NCBI GenBank assembly: GCA_019044685.2
Contig: JAGTXX020000001.1
Coordinates: 248,001-312,000 of the forward strand
From: Nannochloris sp. 'desiccata'
Lineage: Eukaryota; Chlorophyta; Trebouxiophyceae; Chlorellales; Chlorellaceae
Length of the DNA: 64,000 nt
Direction: 5' to 3'
Position numbers and translations under genes: made by a program. This document shows positions 10,780 to 22,204 of this stretch, piece by piece (position 1 is the first letter of the stretch; each line of letters starts with the position of its first letter). The notes beneath the pieces were generated by a model. It saw nothing but the letters and a program-made list of their open reading frames with translations. It was not told where the DNA came from and made no database searches.

Positions 10780-13234
10780 GTAGCATCTGCATCGGTGCCA
10801 GCAGCGCCATTAGCAGCAGCTGGTCTATTTTCATCTCCACTTTTAGAGGCCGAAGGCAGCCCTAGGTCTTCCTCTTCCTGAGCATCTATAGCTTCTAAAG
10901 TAGGAAGAGTACCAGCAGCAGTAGTAGCATCAATATCTATTGCTTCCCCTGCATCTTCACTCATCTTGCCACCTACTCCCTTTTTGCCACCGTCTCCACC
11001 TTCTAAATTTTCAACCCCTTGGTCTTGATCTTCTTCTTCATCTTCTTCAGAATCTGAATCAGCGAGCAATTGCAAGGCATACCCTTCCGTCTGCCGTGCA
11101 CACATAATATGAAACGCAGCATAGCATCCAGGCTCACAACATTGCATGCACGCTCCATGAGGCATCTTGCAAATTTGACACACCAACTTGCGTCTCGAAG
11201 GATGGATAGAACGTAGGCCAGTAACTAGGCCTTGTAAATTATGATACGATAAATTACGGTCTAAAAATGTGTTTTCTGGGAGCCAAATGACACAGGAAGG
11301 GTGAACCCAACGCCCACAATCTGTTCTCTTCAATGCACCGCCAATTATTGGACAAAGAGCACACGATGGAGGGAACGCTGCCCCGACTTTACACGTGTCA
11401 CACAGCCACAAACGGCCATGCGGTGGCTCTGGAACACCGTAACACGTCATGTGGGTGAATATTCCACACCCATCACATTGTACTATTAAATCTTCTTCAT
11501 CTTCCTCCTCTTCAAAACACACGTAACACGTGCCTGGTTTAGTAAATGCCGCTGAAATACCAACAACCCCTTCCGGTAACCGACACGCAGCTGCTTCGTA
11601 CGCGAGTCGCTTTCTTTCTTCTTCAGTATTTAAAGGTGGATATGGAGGCGGACTGTCTCCATCGAGCCATCCAGCGAATCTCTCACAGCGATTTGACCCG
11701 GGTAAGGCCATTATAGCAGAAGCAACTTGAGGGACAGTTAGTCCAAAGTGCCTAGCCCCATTCCCTACTACCAGAGCAGTATTGTCACGATCAGGGTATT
11801 CGAAAAGAGCCATCCAGGCTTTATGGGGGGTGCGGGCTTCAACAGCAGGCTTACCCCAAGGAGTTATTCTGTAGAAAAAAAAATTATAAGGAAATAAAAA
11901 TACAATTAAGCGACACATTGCAGTTAGTTCCTTTCAATAAAGGAAGCATCCGAGAAAGACCTAAACTAAGCCAACTAAAACTAGCAAATGTCTTTTAGAA
12001 TCGCTGTACACACAATCTACGCAGATTTACCCACTAAAACGTACCGAAATATAGGACCAGAGCCATCTGATGCCTCTAGGATTTCACACAGATGCCTCTT
12101 TGGTTTCGTACTCTCTCCAGCAGGCGTCGCTGCAATTCTTTCTGCTTTATACCCCACTGGCCAAATCGATTTCTCGTCATGAAATGAAGGATGCAGCCAT
12201 TCTACTCTCCCTAGAGAATACACAGTTAACGTTTTACCAACTTTTAATGGCATTCCTGGCTCATGTATCACCCCACTCCAAAACCCGTCTTTTTCAGTAA
12301 ACAGCTTTCCATCTTTACCTTCCTTATTAGCACTACCTTTCCTTTTAGACTTTTTCTGTGCTTTTTCTTCCTCCTCTTCTTCTTCGCCGTCGCTTTCTAA
12401 GTCATCATTGCAAGGGAACATGAGCTCAGGAACCTCGCTGTCTGCCATGTACGCCGTTGCTTCACAAATGGCAGCAGCAAATAACCTACGTTTAATAGTT
12501 CTTCCTAGATGGAAGTCTTTATCAATACCTTCCCGCATAGGTGTAATATCTTTCTCCTGTCTCCATTCGTACTCATTTGAGCCGAAATACACTATAGGGT
12601 AGGCATTTAGCATTCGACCGACAGGTGGCTTTTTGTAAAATGAAGCCACGAGTTGTCGTGTAACGACCATCGCTGGCCAAGGAGGGAAACTTCGGCATTT
12701 TGCCCATACAACATCCCCAGGACGGTACGTGCTGCATCGATTCTCGGAGTCAGGGGCACCCACAGAAGTACCAGCTCTCAGTTCTGCCGCTCTTCGAATC
12801 AATTTAGCTGATTCTTCAGGCTCTGCAGACCTTATATTCGCTGCTCGTTGTGATAATACAGCACAATATGCGTTCATTGCTGCAGAGGAAGGCCTAGGTA
12901 GCTCAGCTCCTTGTGTGATCATAATTCGCACCCGCTCCAGTGCAATAATGTGGTCGAGCTGATCGCCGTCTACATAGTCTACATGATGCTCTCCTGTTTC
13001 GCTGTTGTAGGACGTGACAGTTCCTAGATACCACGCGTCTTCTTGTGGCCAGTACACACGCAAGGTCCGGCCAACAAGAGCAGTTGCCTCGATCACTGCT
13101 GCGGCGTCTACATCTAACCAAACCTGTCGAGAGGGTTTTGAGTATTCCAAGATCTCAACAGCTTGAAGCAGCTTTTGCTTCGTGGCGTCAGCTGCCCGGT
13201 TGACAGGGACAGGGCCCTCAGGCAAACTTGCCAT
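8772..13234 (-). CDS. ATX1: Trithorax-type histone H3K4 methyltransferase, ATX1/ATX2-like
   Basis: Two long frames are one gene: exon 13234..12045 ends in the middle of the FYR domain, and exon 11868..8772 continues it (GTACGT donor, CTACAG acceptor, 176-bp intron). The CDS is 4287 nt (1428 aa). In order: Tudor-like fold 55-105 (TLRVYWPQEDAWYLGTV), PWWP 169-250 (GDVVWAKCRSFPPWPAMV), FYRN 340-368, FYRC 378-490 across the splice, PHD about 510-560, extended PHD about 566-660, SET about 1260-1395 (HLLNHSCEPNCYSR, ELTYDYRF) and post-SET CNCGAGRCRG. This is the plant ATX1/2 order. Family knowledge: nuclear H3K4 methylation in COMPASS-like complexes. Between the PHDs and SET lie about 600 low-complexity residues with a poly-Ala run. 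Head-to-head with CRY-DASH, 260 bp apart. Confidence 0.96.
10728..10778. repeat. GCA/TGC trinucleotide run coding poly-Ala in the ATX-like protein
   Basis: About 17 GCA units read as GCT/GCTG-phase Ala codons on the minus strand. The run lies in the disordered linker between the extended PHD and SET domains, where length change would be tolerated. Confidence 0.85.
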
Positions 13235-13494
13235 GTTTTGAATTTTTGAATTTCGAACTAAATTAAACCCCTGTTCTGTAATTGTTCATCTTGACACCCT
13301 ACTGTTTTGTTATTGTTCAGCTATCTACAATGCGAATGTTTTACAAATAATTTGATCTACAGTACACAGTCTTGAACAGGGCAGTTTAGGCCCTAACCGT
13401 TCAATTACCACTTTGCCACAGATGGTAAAAATGGTTATTTAGAGAGTTAATTTTCCCTCGTTTCTATTCTAAATTCTGGAATTAATGTCAGAGC
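13235..13494. promoter_or_regulatory. divergent promoter region, ATX-like / CRY-DASH
   Basis: Only 260 bp separate the two start codons, so the two genes must share or interleave promoter elements. The region is AT-rich; no specific motif is assigned. Confidence 0.45.
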
Positions 13495-15516
13495 ATGTAT
13501 TCCCGCGGGATTATCCGGCATAGGCGCACTTTGACAACTAAAAGTAATCTCTTTACTTGCCGGAGCAAAGTGATCATGTCAGCTTCCCCAACTCAGGGCG
13601 GCGTTTCTATAGCCTGGTTCCGTATCGGTGACCTACGAATAACCGATCATGAACCTCTACACCAAGCAATTTCATCCAGTGCCACGAAAAATGTCATTCC
13701 TTTCTTTTGTCTTGACGACCGCTCGCTGTTGCAACCGCTCCCTGACAGCCTCCTTCATCTTCCTGCAACTGGCCCCTATAGACTTGCTGCGATACTAGAA
13801 GCAGTGCATTCGCTGCAAATAGCTCTTCGTGAGTTAGGGTCGGATTTAATCGCTTCAACTGGCAATACTGCTGAAGCTCTTGAACACCTAGTAACCGCCG
13901 CCGCCACAACCGCCGACTCTTGTCCTCCTTCCCACATTACGCTACACTACTATCCGTGCCTCCTAGATTTCAATGGAAAACTAGGTCAAGAATTCGAAAA
14001 TGAGATTATAGAGAAGTTTTCACAGGCAGCAGCTGCACAGGAGATCCCTGCTCAAGTACACCCGTGCACCCTTGGTGGTGGCGGTGGGACGTCATTACTA
14101 TATCTTCCTGAAGATATTGCTGCAATACATAGTAGCACAGCAGACGCAGCAGGTCACATAGAGCAAAATTCAAATAGTGAAGAGGGCAGTGTACTAAACA
14201 CTGTAGTGCAGTTATTAGAATGCAAGCCATCAATGACTGATTTTAGAAAACTTATTCAGACGACGACTCCAATAAGACATGCCTTGCCCCCACCAGTAAC
14301 ACTCCCGCCGTTGCCTTCTGGTATAACGACGCAGTTACATAATAAAAACTGCGGATTTAAGCCATTAGAACGTATAACAGAAGATTCATTAGATTGGAGA
14401 GAGTATTATATTGCCGCAGGAGCTGAGGAAGCTTTAAGAAATCTTGAAGAACTCGCCCTTGGCGTTGACAATGGTGGCCAAAAATCATTTAACCCTGCTC
14501 TTGTTGATGAGAAACGAATAGGTGATTGTGTAGTACGTGTCCAACGGCCCCCAATCAGTGAAAAAGAAGTCCAGGCAAGGCTGGATCGGCTGTTTATTGG
14601 TGACCCTAGCGGGACCAACAAAGGGACTGGAAGTCCTCCCGTACCTCTGATGACCTCGTACAGAGAGTCTAGAATGACTGCCTCAAATGGGCTACAAACC
14701 AGTGCCATGCTGAGTCTAGCTCTATCTCTAGGCACTCTTTCCATTCGTTCACTCTATTGGAAAACTTTACAGGCGATGCTCGACGACCAGGTAGGTAGTG
14801 AGGATTGGCAGTGGAGTGAACCTACAAAAGAATCTCCTGGCCACCATTGGTTACTGATGCATCTCGGTATCAGAGATTTTTTTAGTTATTACGCTATAAA
14901 ATCAGCTTTGGAAGGGCCCTCCTCTACTTCTTCTTCTTCATTACGAAGTTTTAATGTGTCGGGGCCTCGAAATAGAAAAGATCTTACCTGGTCGACAAAC
15001 CAAGATGCCCTTTCTTCCTGGGCTCAGGGTCAAACCGGCTTCCCATTCGTCGACGCTTCAATGCGTGAATTAACTCATACTGGGTGGTGTTCCAACCGAG
15101 GTCGCCAAAATGTCTCTAGTTTTCTATCAAAAGCTTTACAAATTGACTGGCGTCTTGGTGAAGAATTGTTTTCAAGTTTATTGATTGATCATAATTTCGC
15201 GGTTAATTGGGCTTCCTGGGCGTATGTAGCCGGTGTAGGGTCAGATCCGAGGGATAGAGTGTTTAAAACAGTAACTCAGGGAGAAAAATACGATCCAGAG
15301 GGCGAGTATATAGCAGAGTGGGTACCTGAAGTGGCCGAGTCTTTGGCACACGCTCGATTACGCCACCGCCCTTGGGAAATTGAAGCTGAGGATGATAATT
15401 CCTATGGGAATAGGAAGAAGCCTTCCTATCCAGCCCCTATAATTAACCCAAGTACTCAAATTGGTAAAGGCCCTCCTCCGTCAACGTCTTCTAAGAAACA
15501 ACCTTTGAATTTATGA
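13495..15516 (+). CDS. CRYD: CRY-DASH-type cryptochrome/photolyase
   Basis: A single exon codes 673 aa. The photolyase N-terminal domain starts near residue 38 (VSIAWFRIGDLRITDHEPL); the first ~30 residues are basic and Ser/Thr-rich, consistent with plastid or mitochondrial import, as in plant CRY3. The FAD domain carries the DASH signature TGFPFVDASMRELTHTG, the block SNRGRQNVSSFLSK, and NWASWAYVAGVGSDPRDR with DPEGEYI. Family knowledge: blue-light flavoprotein that repairs cyclobutane pyrimidine dimers, mainly in single-stranded or looped DNA. It is somewhat longer than plant CRY3 because of a Gly/Ser-rich insertion near residue 200 and a Pro/Ser tail. An in-frame Met28 is an alternative start. 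Confidence 0.94.
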   Translation: MYSRGIIRHRRTLTTKSNLFTCRSKVIMSASPTQGGVSIAWFRIGDLRITDHEPLHQAISSSATKNVIPFFCLDDRSLLQPLPDSLLHLPATGPYRLAAILEAVHSLQIALRELGSDLIASTGNTAEALEHLVTAAATTADSCPPSHITLHYYPCLLDFNGKLGQEFENEIIEKFSQAAAAQEIPAQVHPCTLGGGGGTSLLYLPEDIAAIHSSTADAAGHIEQNSNSEEGSVLNTVVQLLECKPSMTDFRKLIQTTTPIRHALPPPVTLPPLPSGITTQLHNKNCGFKPLERITEDSLDWREYYIAAGAEEALRNLEELALGVDNGGQKSFNPALVDEKRIGDCVVRVQRPPISEKEVQARLDRLFIGDPSGTNKGTGSPPVPLMTSYRESRMTASNGLQTSAMLSLALSLGTLSIRSLYWKTLQAMLDDQVGSEDWQWSEPTKESPGHHWLLMHLGIRDFFSYYAIKSALEGPSSTSSSSLRSFNVSGPRNRKDLTWSTNQDALSSWAQGQTGFPFVDASMRELTHTGWCSNRGRQNVSSFLSKALQIDWRLGEELFSSLLIDHNFAVNWASWAYVAGVGSDPRDRVFKTVTQGEKYDPEGEYIAEWVPEVAESLAHARLRHRPWEIEAEDDNSYGNRKKPSYPAPIINPSTQIGKGPPPSTSSKKQPLNL

Positions 15517-15713
15517 AATAATTAATTATCTTACAATTGTCCCGATGCGCAAGATTATGAAATTGAAAATGTACCGGTAACTCATACCCCAAACAAACTT
15601 CAGAAAAATAAGAGATGCCTATACTCTCCACAACTCTACCGACAAGTACCAACTCCTTCTACAACTACCAAATAAAGGAACTATATACGACTATATTTTT
15701 AGTACAACTAGTA

Positions 15714-16688
15714 CTAAACAGGCAATCGTACCCCGTGTTTATTCATCGGTCCAGCCATAAATTCAGGTTGTTGGGTCACCGTAGCCGCCGCCATTGCATC
15801 CATGGGCACTCGTTGAAGATCTTCAAACCTGGCAAATAAGGGTTTTTGTGATTTAGCATAGAGTGCGTCTTGGTAGGGGTTGTGATGGGATGGAGGAGCG
15901 CCGCCGAAACCTGGAGGAGCGCCGTGGTTATATTGTTGTTGTTGTTGGTTGACTTGTCGTTGACTTTGTTGGTGGGGAGGTTGTTTATTTTTCTTATTTT
16001 TACTATTAATTGGATTCGTTGTCTGCTGTTGGTGTTGGTGTTGCTGCTGGGGTTGACGACGACCTTGCTGAATCTGTTGTTGTTGCTGTTGTTGAGGGTT
16101 TCGTGGCTTGCCTCCTCTCTGGGAAGGATTCTCATTGTTGTTGTTATTAGGCCTTGTCCTACCACCCTGAGGACCAGAAATAGCGTTAGTACCGTTTTTA
16201 TTGCGAGGCCTTCCTTTATTTCCGCTTATAATAGGGTCAATGCGCATTGCAGTAGGAGCAGCAGCACCTTTTTTCTGGACACCACCGCCCCGAATGGCCT
16301 TCAATGGCCCAGGCTTTCCTCCAGGGCCTTTTGCGCCAGGAAGTTGTTTGGGAAGTCTTTGGTTAGGGTTTCCGGGTCTAGAAGGGGGGGCTCCTCCTTT
16401 AGCAGGAGCTGGTCTACGAACACCAGGCTGTAGAGAAGAAGAAAAATTGAGAGAAAACACAAGGTCAACGAACCGACAAAGATTTAAGACTGAATAAGAG
16501 CATATTTAAGGCATAAACTCGCAACTGTACATCATAATACTAGTACATGCCTTGGAATTTGCAGCATTATTGCCACCTTTTGCAGGCACTGGCTTCTTCT
16601 TTTTGGGCTTCTTTACTACAATCTTCTTTTGCTCCTTGATCAAGTCGTCTAAGCTCATGCCGAGCCTTGCTTCAATAACATCATCCAT
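15714..16688 (-). CDS. UAP56-binding-motif mRNA export adaptor-like protein
   Basis: Exons 16688..16551 and 16427..15714 give 852 nt (283 aa) if the intron is read as GC-AG: AAG|GCATGT ... CTACAG. Every GT donor nearby gives a stop or the wrong phase with this acceptor, whereas GC-AG keeps the Pro/Lys/Gly-rich frame. The N-terminus MDDVIEARLGMSLDDLIKEQ contains the UAP56-binding motif seen in ALYREF, UIF and CHTOP (M-S-L-D-D-[IL]-I-K). The rest is basic and disordered, Arg/Gly/Pro/Gln-rich with runs of Gln, and there is no RRM, so it is more like UIF/FYTTD1 than ALYREF. Expected role: bridging mRNA to the DEAD-box helicase UAP56 in the TREX pathway. Family assignment rests on the short motif and composition. 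Confidence 0.72.
16428..16550 (-). other. GC-AG intron in the UAP56-binding-motif gene
   Basis: The 123-bp intron starts AAG|GCATGT and ends CTACAG|CCT. The donor otherwise matches the consensus except for C at position 2. It keeps phase 0; no GT donor in the same stretch does. Confidence 0.65.
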
Positions 16689-17044
16689 CTTAGAAAACTG
16701 TTAATTATACAGCAAGGGCGTTGTTTAAAATCCAAAAGTTATAAATTGAGTCTCTTTTCAAATGTTTTTAGATCTTGTGCGAGTGAAATTGCCACTTCCG
16801 TGCTGTAGCGCCCCAAAAATGTTTTTATACACTCGTTTATTTATAAACTTACGTGGCACCAGGCGACCTGTCCTCTTAAAGGAATAAATAAAAACTTCTC
16901 TCCATATCTGATCAGATATTCATGAAACTTTCCTCACTGCGACGCCCTTCCCTCTCTCTCTCTTGCTTATCTATTCTGTGTTCTCTAAAATTGTTTAATG
17001 GTAAATAGTATACTAAAGTCATAATAGTGCAAAAATGATAGTAT
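16689..17044. other. intergenic, promoter of export adaptor and 3' UTR of HDAC gene
   Basis: About 356 bp, both neighbours on the minus strand. It holds a CT-rich run near 16950-16967 and an AT-rich left end. No coding potential or RNA gene was recognised. Confidence 0.4.
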
Positions 17045-20000
17045 CTACTGTGGCCCAGGACCTGCTCCAGCCTTTTGTTCCTCTTCCAGCTTCTTGTTCA
17101 AAGCCACATAGTCAACAGTACTCCTCCGCCTCTTCCTCCGACTGCCGTCATCTTCTTCTTCTCCATCAATCGGAGCAGCAGCGGCATCCAAATTCGGACT
17201 GGCAATGCTGATAGGGGGAGGAGATCCACCTAAAAAATCAGCAACGACATCCTCAACACCACCAGCAGGGACTAGAGGAACCTCTTCTTCTCCAGTCTCC
17301 AATGCATTTGCAGCTTGAGCGGCCTCTGCTTCAGCAACTGCTGCCAAGCGTGCCGCCATTGCTGCAGCAGCCGCAGCTTGCCTTTTCGCCTCTGCTTCCG
17401 CACGAAGCTGTTTCTCATGTTCTCGCTCCCATTTTGCGTCTCTGGCATCCCATTCTTGTCCATTAGGCTCTGCCATGGCCTTGACATGCGCTGCAACACT
17501 CCTTGCAAACGCCGACACCACCTGTCCTTGGATCTTATATCCACCTTCCAGTACAGAAATTACTCTTCCTTGGCAGCATCTATTTGCTACTTGTACAATC
17601 TGATCCGTCAACCATTCATAATCCTTCTCTTGGACTCCAATATATGCAAAATTTATATCGTCTTTTTTATGAGCGTCGAATCCAGCAGAGACAAAAATGA
17701 TATCTGGATCAAATTTCACCAGTGCAGGTAGAATTTTATCCCTCCAAGACCGTCTCCAAAGCGCCACTCGTGACCCAGGTCCAGGAATACCGACATCAAT
17801 GATACGAGGCCCTTCCGTCCGTGGCATTTCCCCACCGGAGTATACAAACTCGTGATCTGGATCCTCCTCTATTTGTTGTTCCCCGTTATTATGATGTTGT
17901 TGTTGCTGCTGTGATGACACTCCAGTACCAGTAGGTGCATTACCATCCAGTTCATCTATCTTTACTGCCCCTTCAACAAGCATTGCATCTTCATCGTCTT
18001 CATCTGCGAGTTCCTCTACTTCTCTAGAAAGCATGCCTTTTGTATCACACGTGGCTCCGGACCCCGGGTAGACATATGCATCCATATACCCTGGTGCTTT
18101 AGGACCATATCCTTGCACAGAAGCGAAGAAAATGTTATCTTTATCGTCAATATCGTGCCAGGGACGGTATACGGGGAATTGTTGGACGCCTTCTCCGTAA
18201 GGAGTGGTGAAGGCATATTTGGCTAAAGACGGTGCTGTGTTGGCAACACACGCTTCTGTACCGTTCCCGTGATGGACATCGAAATCCAGTAACGCGACGC
18301 GTTTAATACCGGCGTGGCGGTGCACAGTCATTGCATAAGCTGCTCCGATGGCGACATTATTAAATAAACAAAACCCATGGGACCCGTTGGGATCCTTAGC
18401 ACATGTAACAACACCTGAAGGCCCAGCATGATGTCCAGGAGGTCGTACAGCACAGAATACATTCCGAGCACGACCAGTGACCACTTCATCAACCGCGTGA
18501 GTGACCGCCCCAGCTGCAGCAAGGGCTGCGGAAAAAGTACGATGAGAGATGGCGGTGTCGGGGTCCAAGTGGCCTACTTCTGAAGGGTCGTCGTCAATTC
18601 CTTGACAGACAGCTTGGATTTTACGTACATATGCCCAGTTATGGACACGGAGAATGTCACCCATGGGAGCTCTACGAGGGCGTTCATCCCACCGCAAGGC
18701 ATCCTCAAAATCACATGTGCGTAAGATGCCTTGACCTGGTTTGATGAGGACAGTGAGGCGATTGACGTTTTCTGGGGGTGGGGATTCCCCACGGACGATA
18801 GGCCAGGGCGCTGTGTGATGATTTAAGCATTCTGGAGGTGCTAATATAAGTGTGTGTTTTGATTTATGATGGCCCGCTGTTGGGGTGCTTGGTTTCTCTG
18901 TAGTTTTACCGCCATTCTGCTGTTGCTGTTGTAAGACTGGTACAGCGTCTAAATGGCCACGTTTTGCTGCTAATTCAGCTGCAGTGCGGCCTTGCCTGGT
19001 GCTAGCTACAGCGGCTGCTGGGAAGGCGTTGAGAATTAATTTAATGGTTTCGACATCACCACCGAGCGCAGCAAGATGAAGGACATTTAATCCTGATTTA
19101 TTGCGCTGTTTAATGCATGAAGCAGGGGAAGGTCCTTCACCTTGGCACAGAAGGAGTTGGACCATAGCGGCATGTCTGTTTCGTGCTGCCAAGTGTAAGG
19201 CGGTATTTCCTTGCTTGTCTTGAAACTCCTGAAGAGTAGGAAGATGCTCTGCCGGTTTTGGTACACCATCTTCACCGACAACCATCTCTTGTTGAGACGA
19301 AAACACTGTGGCAGCGTCCAAAAGAGATTTAGCCACGTCTACAAGGCCAGAAGCAGCAGCCCAATGCAATGGCGTTCTGCCACCGTCGTCTCTATCCAAT
19401 ACAACAGCTCCGTGGTTTACGAGAAGCTGTACTGCAGGGGCTGCAAATTCTGCATGTTCAGCGTGAGATCCGACGCATACAGCCATGTGGAGAGCTGGGC
19501 AGCCATCGCATTTTGCAGTGACGCGGGCTCCGTTGTCAAGGAGTATTCTTACGGCTTCCAGTTGGCCATTCAGGATAGCGACATGCAGCGGGGTACACAT
19601 GTCATCATCCTTCTCATTTACGTTCGGTCCATTGTGATGCATAGAAGGAGGGAGCATGAACTGAACGTCGGAAGAAGCCTACAAACGTCCAGAAATGGAA
19701 TTAAACATCTGAATTAGACAAAGTTTTCCCAAGGAAAAAATTGGTTGTGGGATTGGAGACTCAGAACATGGTGAAATATTGATATGAACAATTTGAAGAG
19801 CGTACCCCGAGAATTGAAGTCTTTGGTTCTGGCTTTTTGAGCAGTGATTGAAGGCGCTCGACATCTCCGCCCTCGGCAGCATTGTGCAAGGCACTACAAA
19901 AAAATTATGAAGATTAATCAATTGAAATGCGCCGGGTATTTCAGAGGAAGGTGAGCTTTTCAAAAACCCTCAAGCGCGTTTTTGATCAAAATTGCACTCA

Positions 20001-20054
20001 CTATTTCAAATCCTCTTCGTCCTCTTCGACTCCGTACCCATTATAAAACTCCAT
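17045..20054 (-). CDS. HDA: ankyrin-repeat / class II histone deacetylase fusion protein
   Basis: Three exons, 20054..20002, 19893..19806 and 19678..17045, join to 2775 nt (924 aa). The splices are certain because the first ankyrin repeat (Y-ALHNAAEGGDVERLQSLL) is assembled across them. About six ankyrin repeats fill residues 18-300. The arginase/deacetylase domain covers about 330-790: RPPGHHAG (His463/464), DFDVHHGNGTE (512-520, zinc ligands Asp and His), SAGFDAH (third ligand Asp near 715) and EGGY with the catalytic Tyr near 761. An acidic/Gln-rich insertion of about 70 residues splits the domain. A coiled Glu/Ala/Lys segment and an NLS-like RRKRRR near 894 follow. Family knowledge: removes acetyl groups from histones or other proteins; the ankyrins should bind partners. 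Head-to-head with HPF/PSRP1. Confidence 0.93.
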
Positions 20055-20598
20055 CTTGATAATTATAAATTATAAATATGCTCTGAATGCGAGAAACAGC
20101 GCCAAAATTAGCATCAAAGGCACTGGAAGAAATCGCGGCATCGGGAATAGTGGGCGACTAGCTACAGATAGTCAGAAGACTTTATTTAGCAGAGAAATTG
20201 GTTTCATCTAGTTTGTGCCACTGATGATGCGAAAAGTACGCCATCAGGGTCTGGGAAAACTATATATTTTAATGTTTTAGTTGCCGACCGCCTTCAGCCA
20301 CGGAAGGAAGACGCCGTGGAAGGAACACCTCACTCACAGCCTTTCGGGGGGTTTCTGCGGGGATCACACATTCAAATTGCCTAGAAACATGCTCAGGATC
20401 CAGTCTAACTGCGAATTTTTTAAATGAAAATTTTGAAAAAGGGCTGCCAGCTAGGCAGAATCACTGAGTCATCGATTTCACAGCAGGCGTCTCGGAGAAG
20501 CACGAGGCAATAAAGATGCACGCCCCCATTGCTGATCAGCTATTATTTTCTATCGAAAATATACATCAAACCACTTCTCTTCAACCCCAAAGATTAAG
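20055..20598. promoter_or_regulatory. divergent region, HDAC / HPF-PSRP1, with an upstream ATG frame
   Basis: About 540 bp between opposite starts. An inverted repeat CCACGG...CCGTGG sits at 20298-20319 with GGAAGGAA copies beside it. An ATG at 20516 opens an 87-codon frame that overlaps the HPF start in another frame (ends 20779); if transcribed it would act as an overlapping upstream ORF. Confidence 0.45.
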
Positions 20599-21582
20599 AT
20601 GGCTGCGATCGTTCGTGCCAGCTCTTTACAGCTGGTGTCTCATCCTTTGCAGCTCAACATTAGCTCTAGGAAGAGCTTTGCGCCCGTTCCTGTTGGACCT
20701 AAGAGGTGTGGAGTTGTTGCTAATGCAACCTTGCGTGCCCGAAACGCTGTTATCAGCGCTTTTTCTTCATCGACTGTGAAGACCATCATCCAAGGTCGCA
20801 ACCTCTCTGTCACTCCTGCGATCAAGGAGTATGTCGAAAGTAAAGTTGGAAAGGTAAGCTCACATCAGCATCTCGCCCCGCCTTTGGGTTTGCTCCTTTT
20901 TTGTCACCGACTGCTGATTGCTAATGATCTTGTTGTTTGTTTTTGTGTTGAAAAAGCCCAGCCTTTTCCCTCACTACGAATCGACCCCTGATAGCTTACC
21001 CTCTGTTCCAATTCACCTTTACAGGCTGTTTCCAACTTTGAAGGTTCCGTAAAGGAAGTCGACGTTAAGCTTTCTGCGAGCGGCACCCATGGCAAGGGCT
21101 CCGAAGCCCATCATCAGCGCAATCAAAAAGTTGAGGTCACTGTTTACACTTTACGCCACGGTGTGATCCGTGTCGAGGATACTGAGGACGATCTCTACGC
21201 TGCTGTCGATCTTGTTACCGATAAGCTCAGACGCAAGATGACTCGCATGAAGGAGAAAGCCGTTCAAAGGAAGACGTGGCCCGGAAGAGGGGGTGCCAAG
21301 GGCGCTGACGTTATTGAGGCTCATATCGACCCTGAATCCAGTGATGAAGAACTCCCTATTGATGCGACTGCCTCTGGTCTTGCCCCTGAGATCGTCCGTG
21401 AGAAGATTCTCTTCCTTGAAGGCAGCAGCACCATGAGCCCTGACGAGGCGGTGGATCAATTGGAAGCAGTGGGACACGATTTTTTCGTGTTCTTGGATGC
21501 TAAAGATGGTGCTATGAAGGTGGTGTATCGCCGTCGTAGTAACGGATACGGTCTTTTGATCCCACAGGTGCAAAGCCAGTAA
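20599..21582 (+). CDS. PSRP1: plastid long-form hibernation promoting factor (PSRP1/RaiA)
   Basis: Exons 20599..20853 and 21025..21582 (GTAAGC / TTTACAG, phase 0) give 813 nt (270 aa). After a ~55-residue transit peptide (MAAIVRASSLQL...NATLRARN) comes the S30AE/RaiA domain at about 62-165 (VKTIIQGRNLSVTPAIKEYV, then VEVTVYTLRHGVIRVED, DDLYAAVDLVTDKLRRKM), a variable linker, and the long-HPF C-terminal dimerisation domain (KILFLEGSSTMSPDEAVDQLEAVGHDFFVF... VYRRRSNGYGLLIP). Family knowledge: binds the decoding site of stalled plastid ribosomes and joins them as inactive dimers, or stabilises them in the dark. Length and domain order match plant PSRP1 and cyanobacterial LrtA. Confidence 0.96.
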
Positions 21583-22204
21583 AAAATGGGTTAAGCCAGC
21601 TCCATTTAAATAATATTCGGTTGTTTCTTTCAGTTCTTAAAAACAAAATCACCGAGAATATAAAAAACGAAATGCATCTTTCCTGAAAAGAATTTAAATT
21701 TTACTACAGTACGGTATCTAAAAATACACACCATTCTAAAAGTTTTCTACTGGCTGTTTGCTGTGAAAGATAAATCACGCTTGCTCTGTACAAAAAATCT
21801 TTAAAAATTCCATGTCTTTGTCAAAATTTTCCCAATGTGATGGCACTGGTTTGTTTCTCAAGTGCGTGTTTTTTCTTAATATTAATATGCCTTGGCCAGG
21901 TGTCTCCCCATATTGCAGTACTTGTAAAGAAGTATGTGTCTAATAGCAAGGCAGTGGCGTGTTATTGAAAAGACAGGAAGGGAAATCACCTATAGAGATG
22001 GGGGAAAAGCAGCGCAGGGGGCGGCACGCTGGCCATTATAGCAAAAAAGGCTCAATAGACGCCGTCCAGCTTCACAGTCCTTAAACACATCTTATTTTAT
22101 ACCATGATATTCCTTTTTATCTCAAATAATCACTAGAAACGATGTTTAGGTAACCTAGGTTGCTGCTGCCATCTCAAAATTACGATCAAGAAGAATTTTA
22201 AAAA
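21583..22204. other. intergenic between two same-strand genes
   Basis: About 620 bp holding the HPF 3' UTR and the promoter of the next gene. It is AT-rich with several poly-A/T runs. No open frame of note, RNA gene or repeat was recognised. Confidence 0.45.

Noticed and set aside
15870..16433. Leu-rich open frame of 187 codons on the plus strand
   Set aside because: Antisense shadow of the Gln/Arg/Gly-rich export adaptor; the same holds for Leu- or Ser-rich frames opposite NAF1, the Q/P-rich protein and the LYxxG protein.
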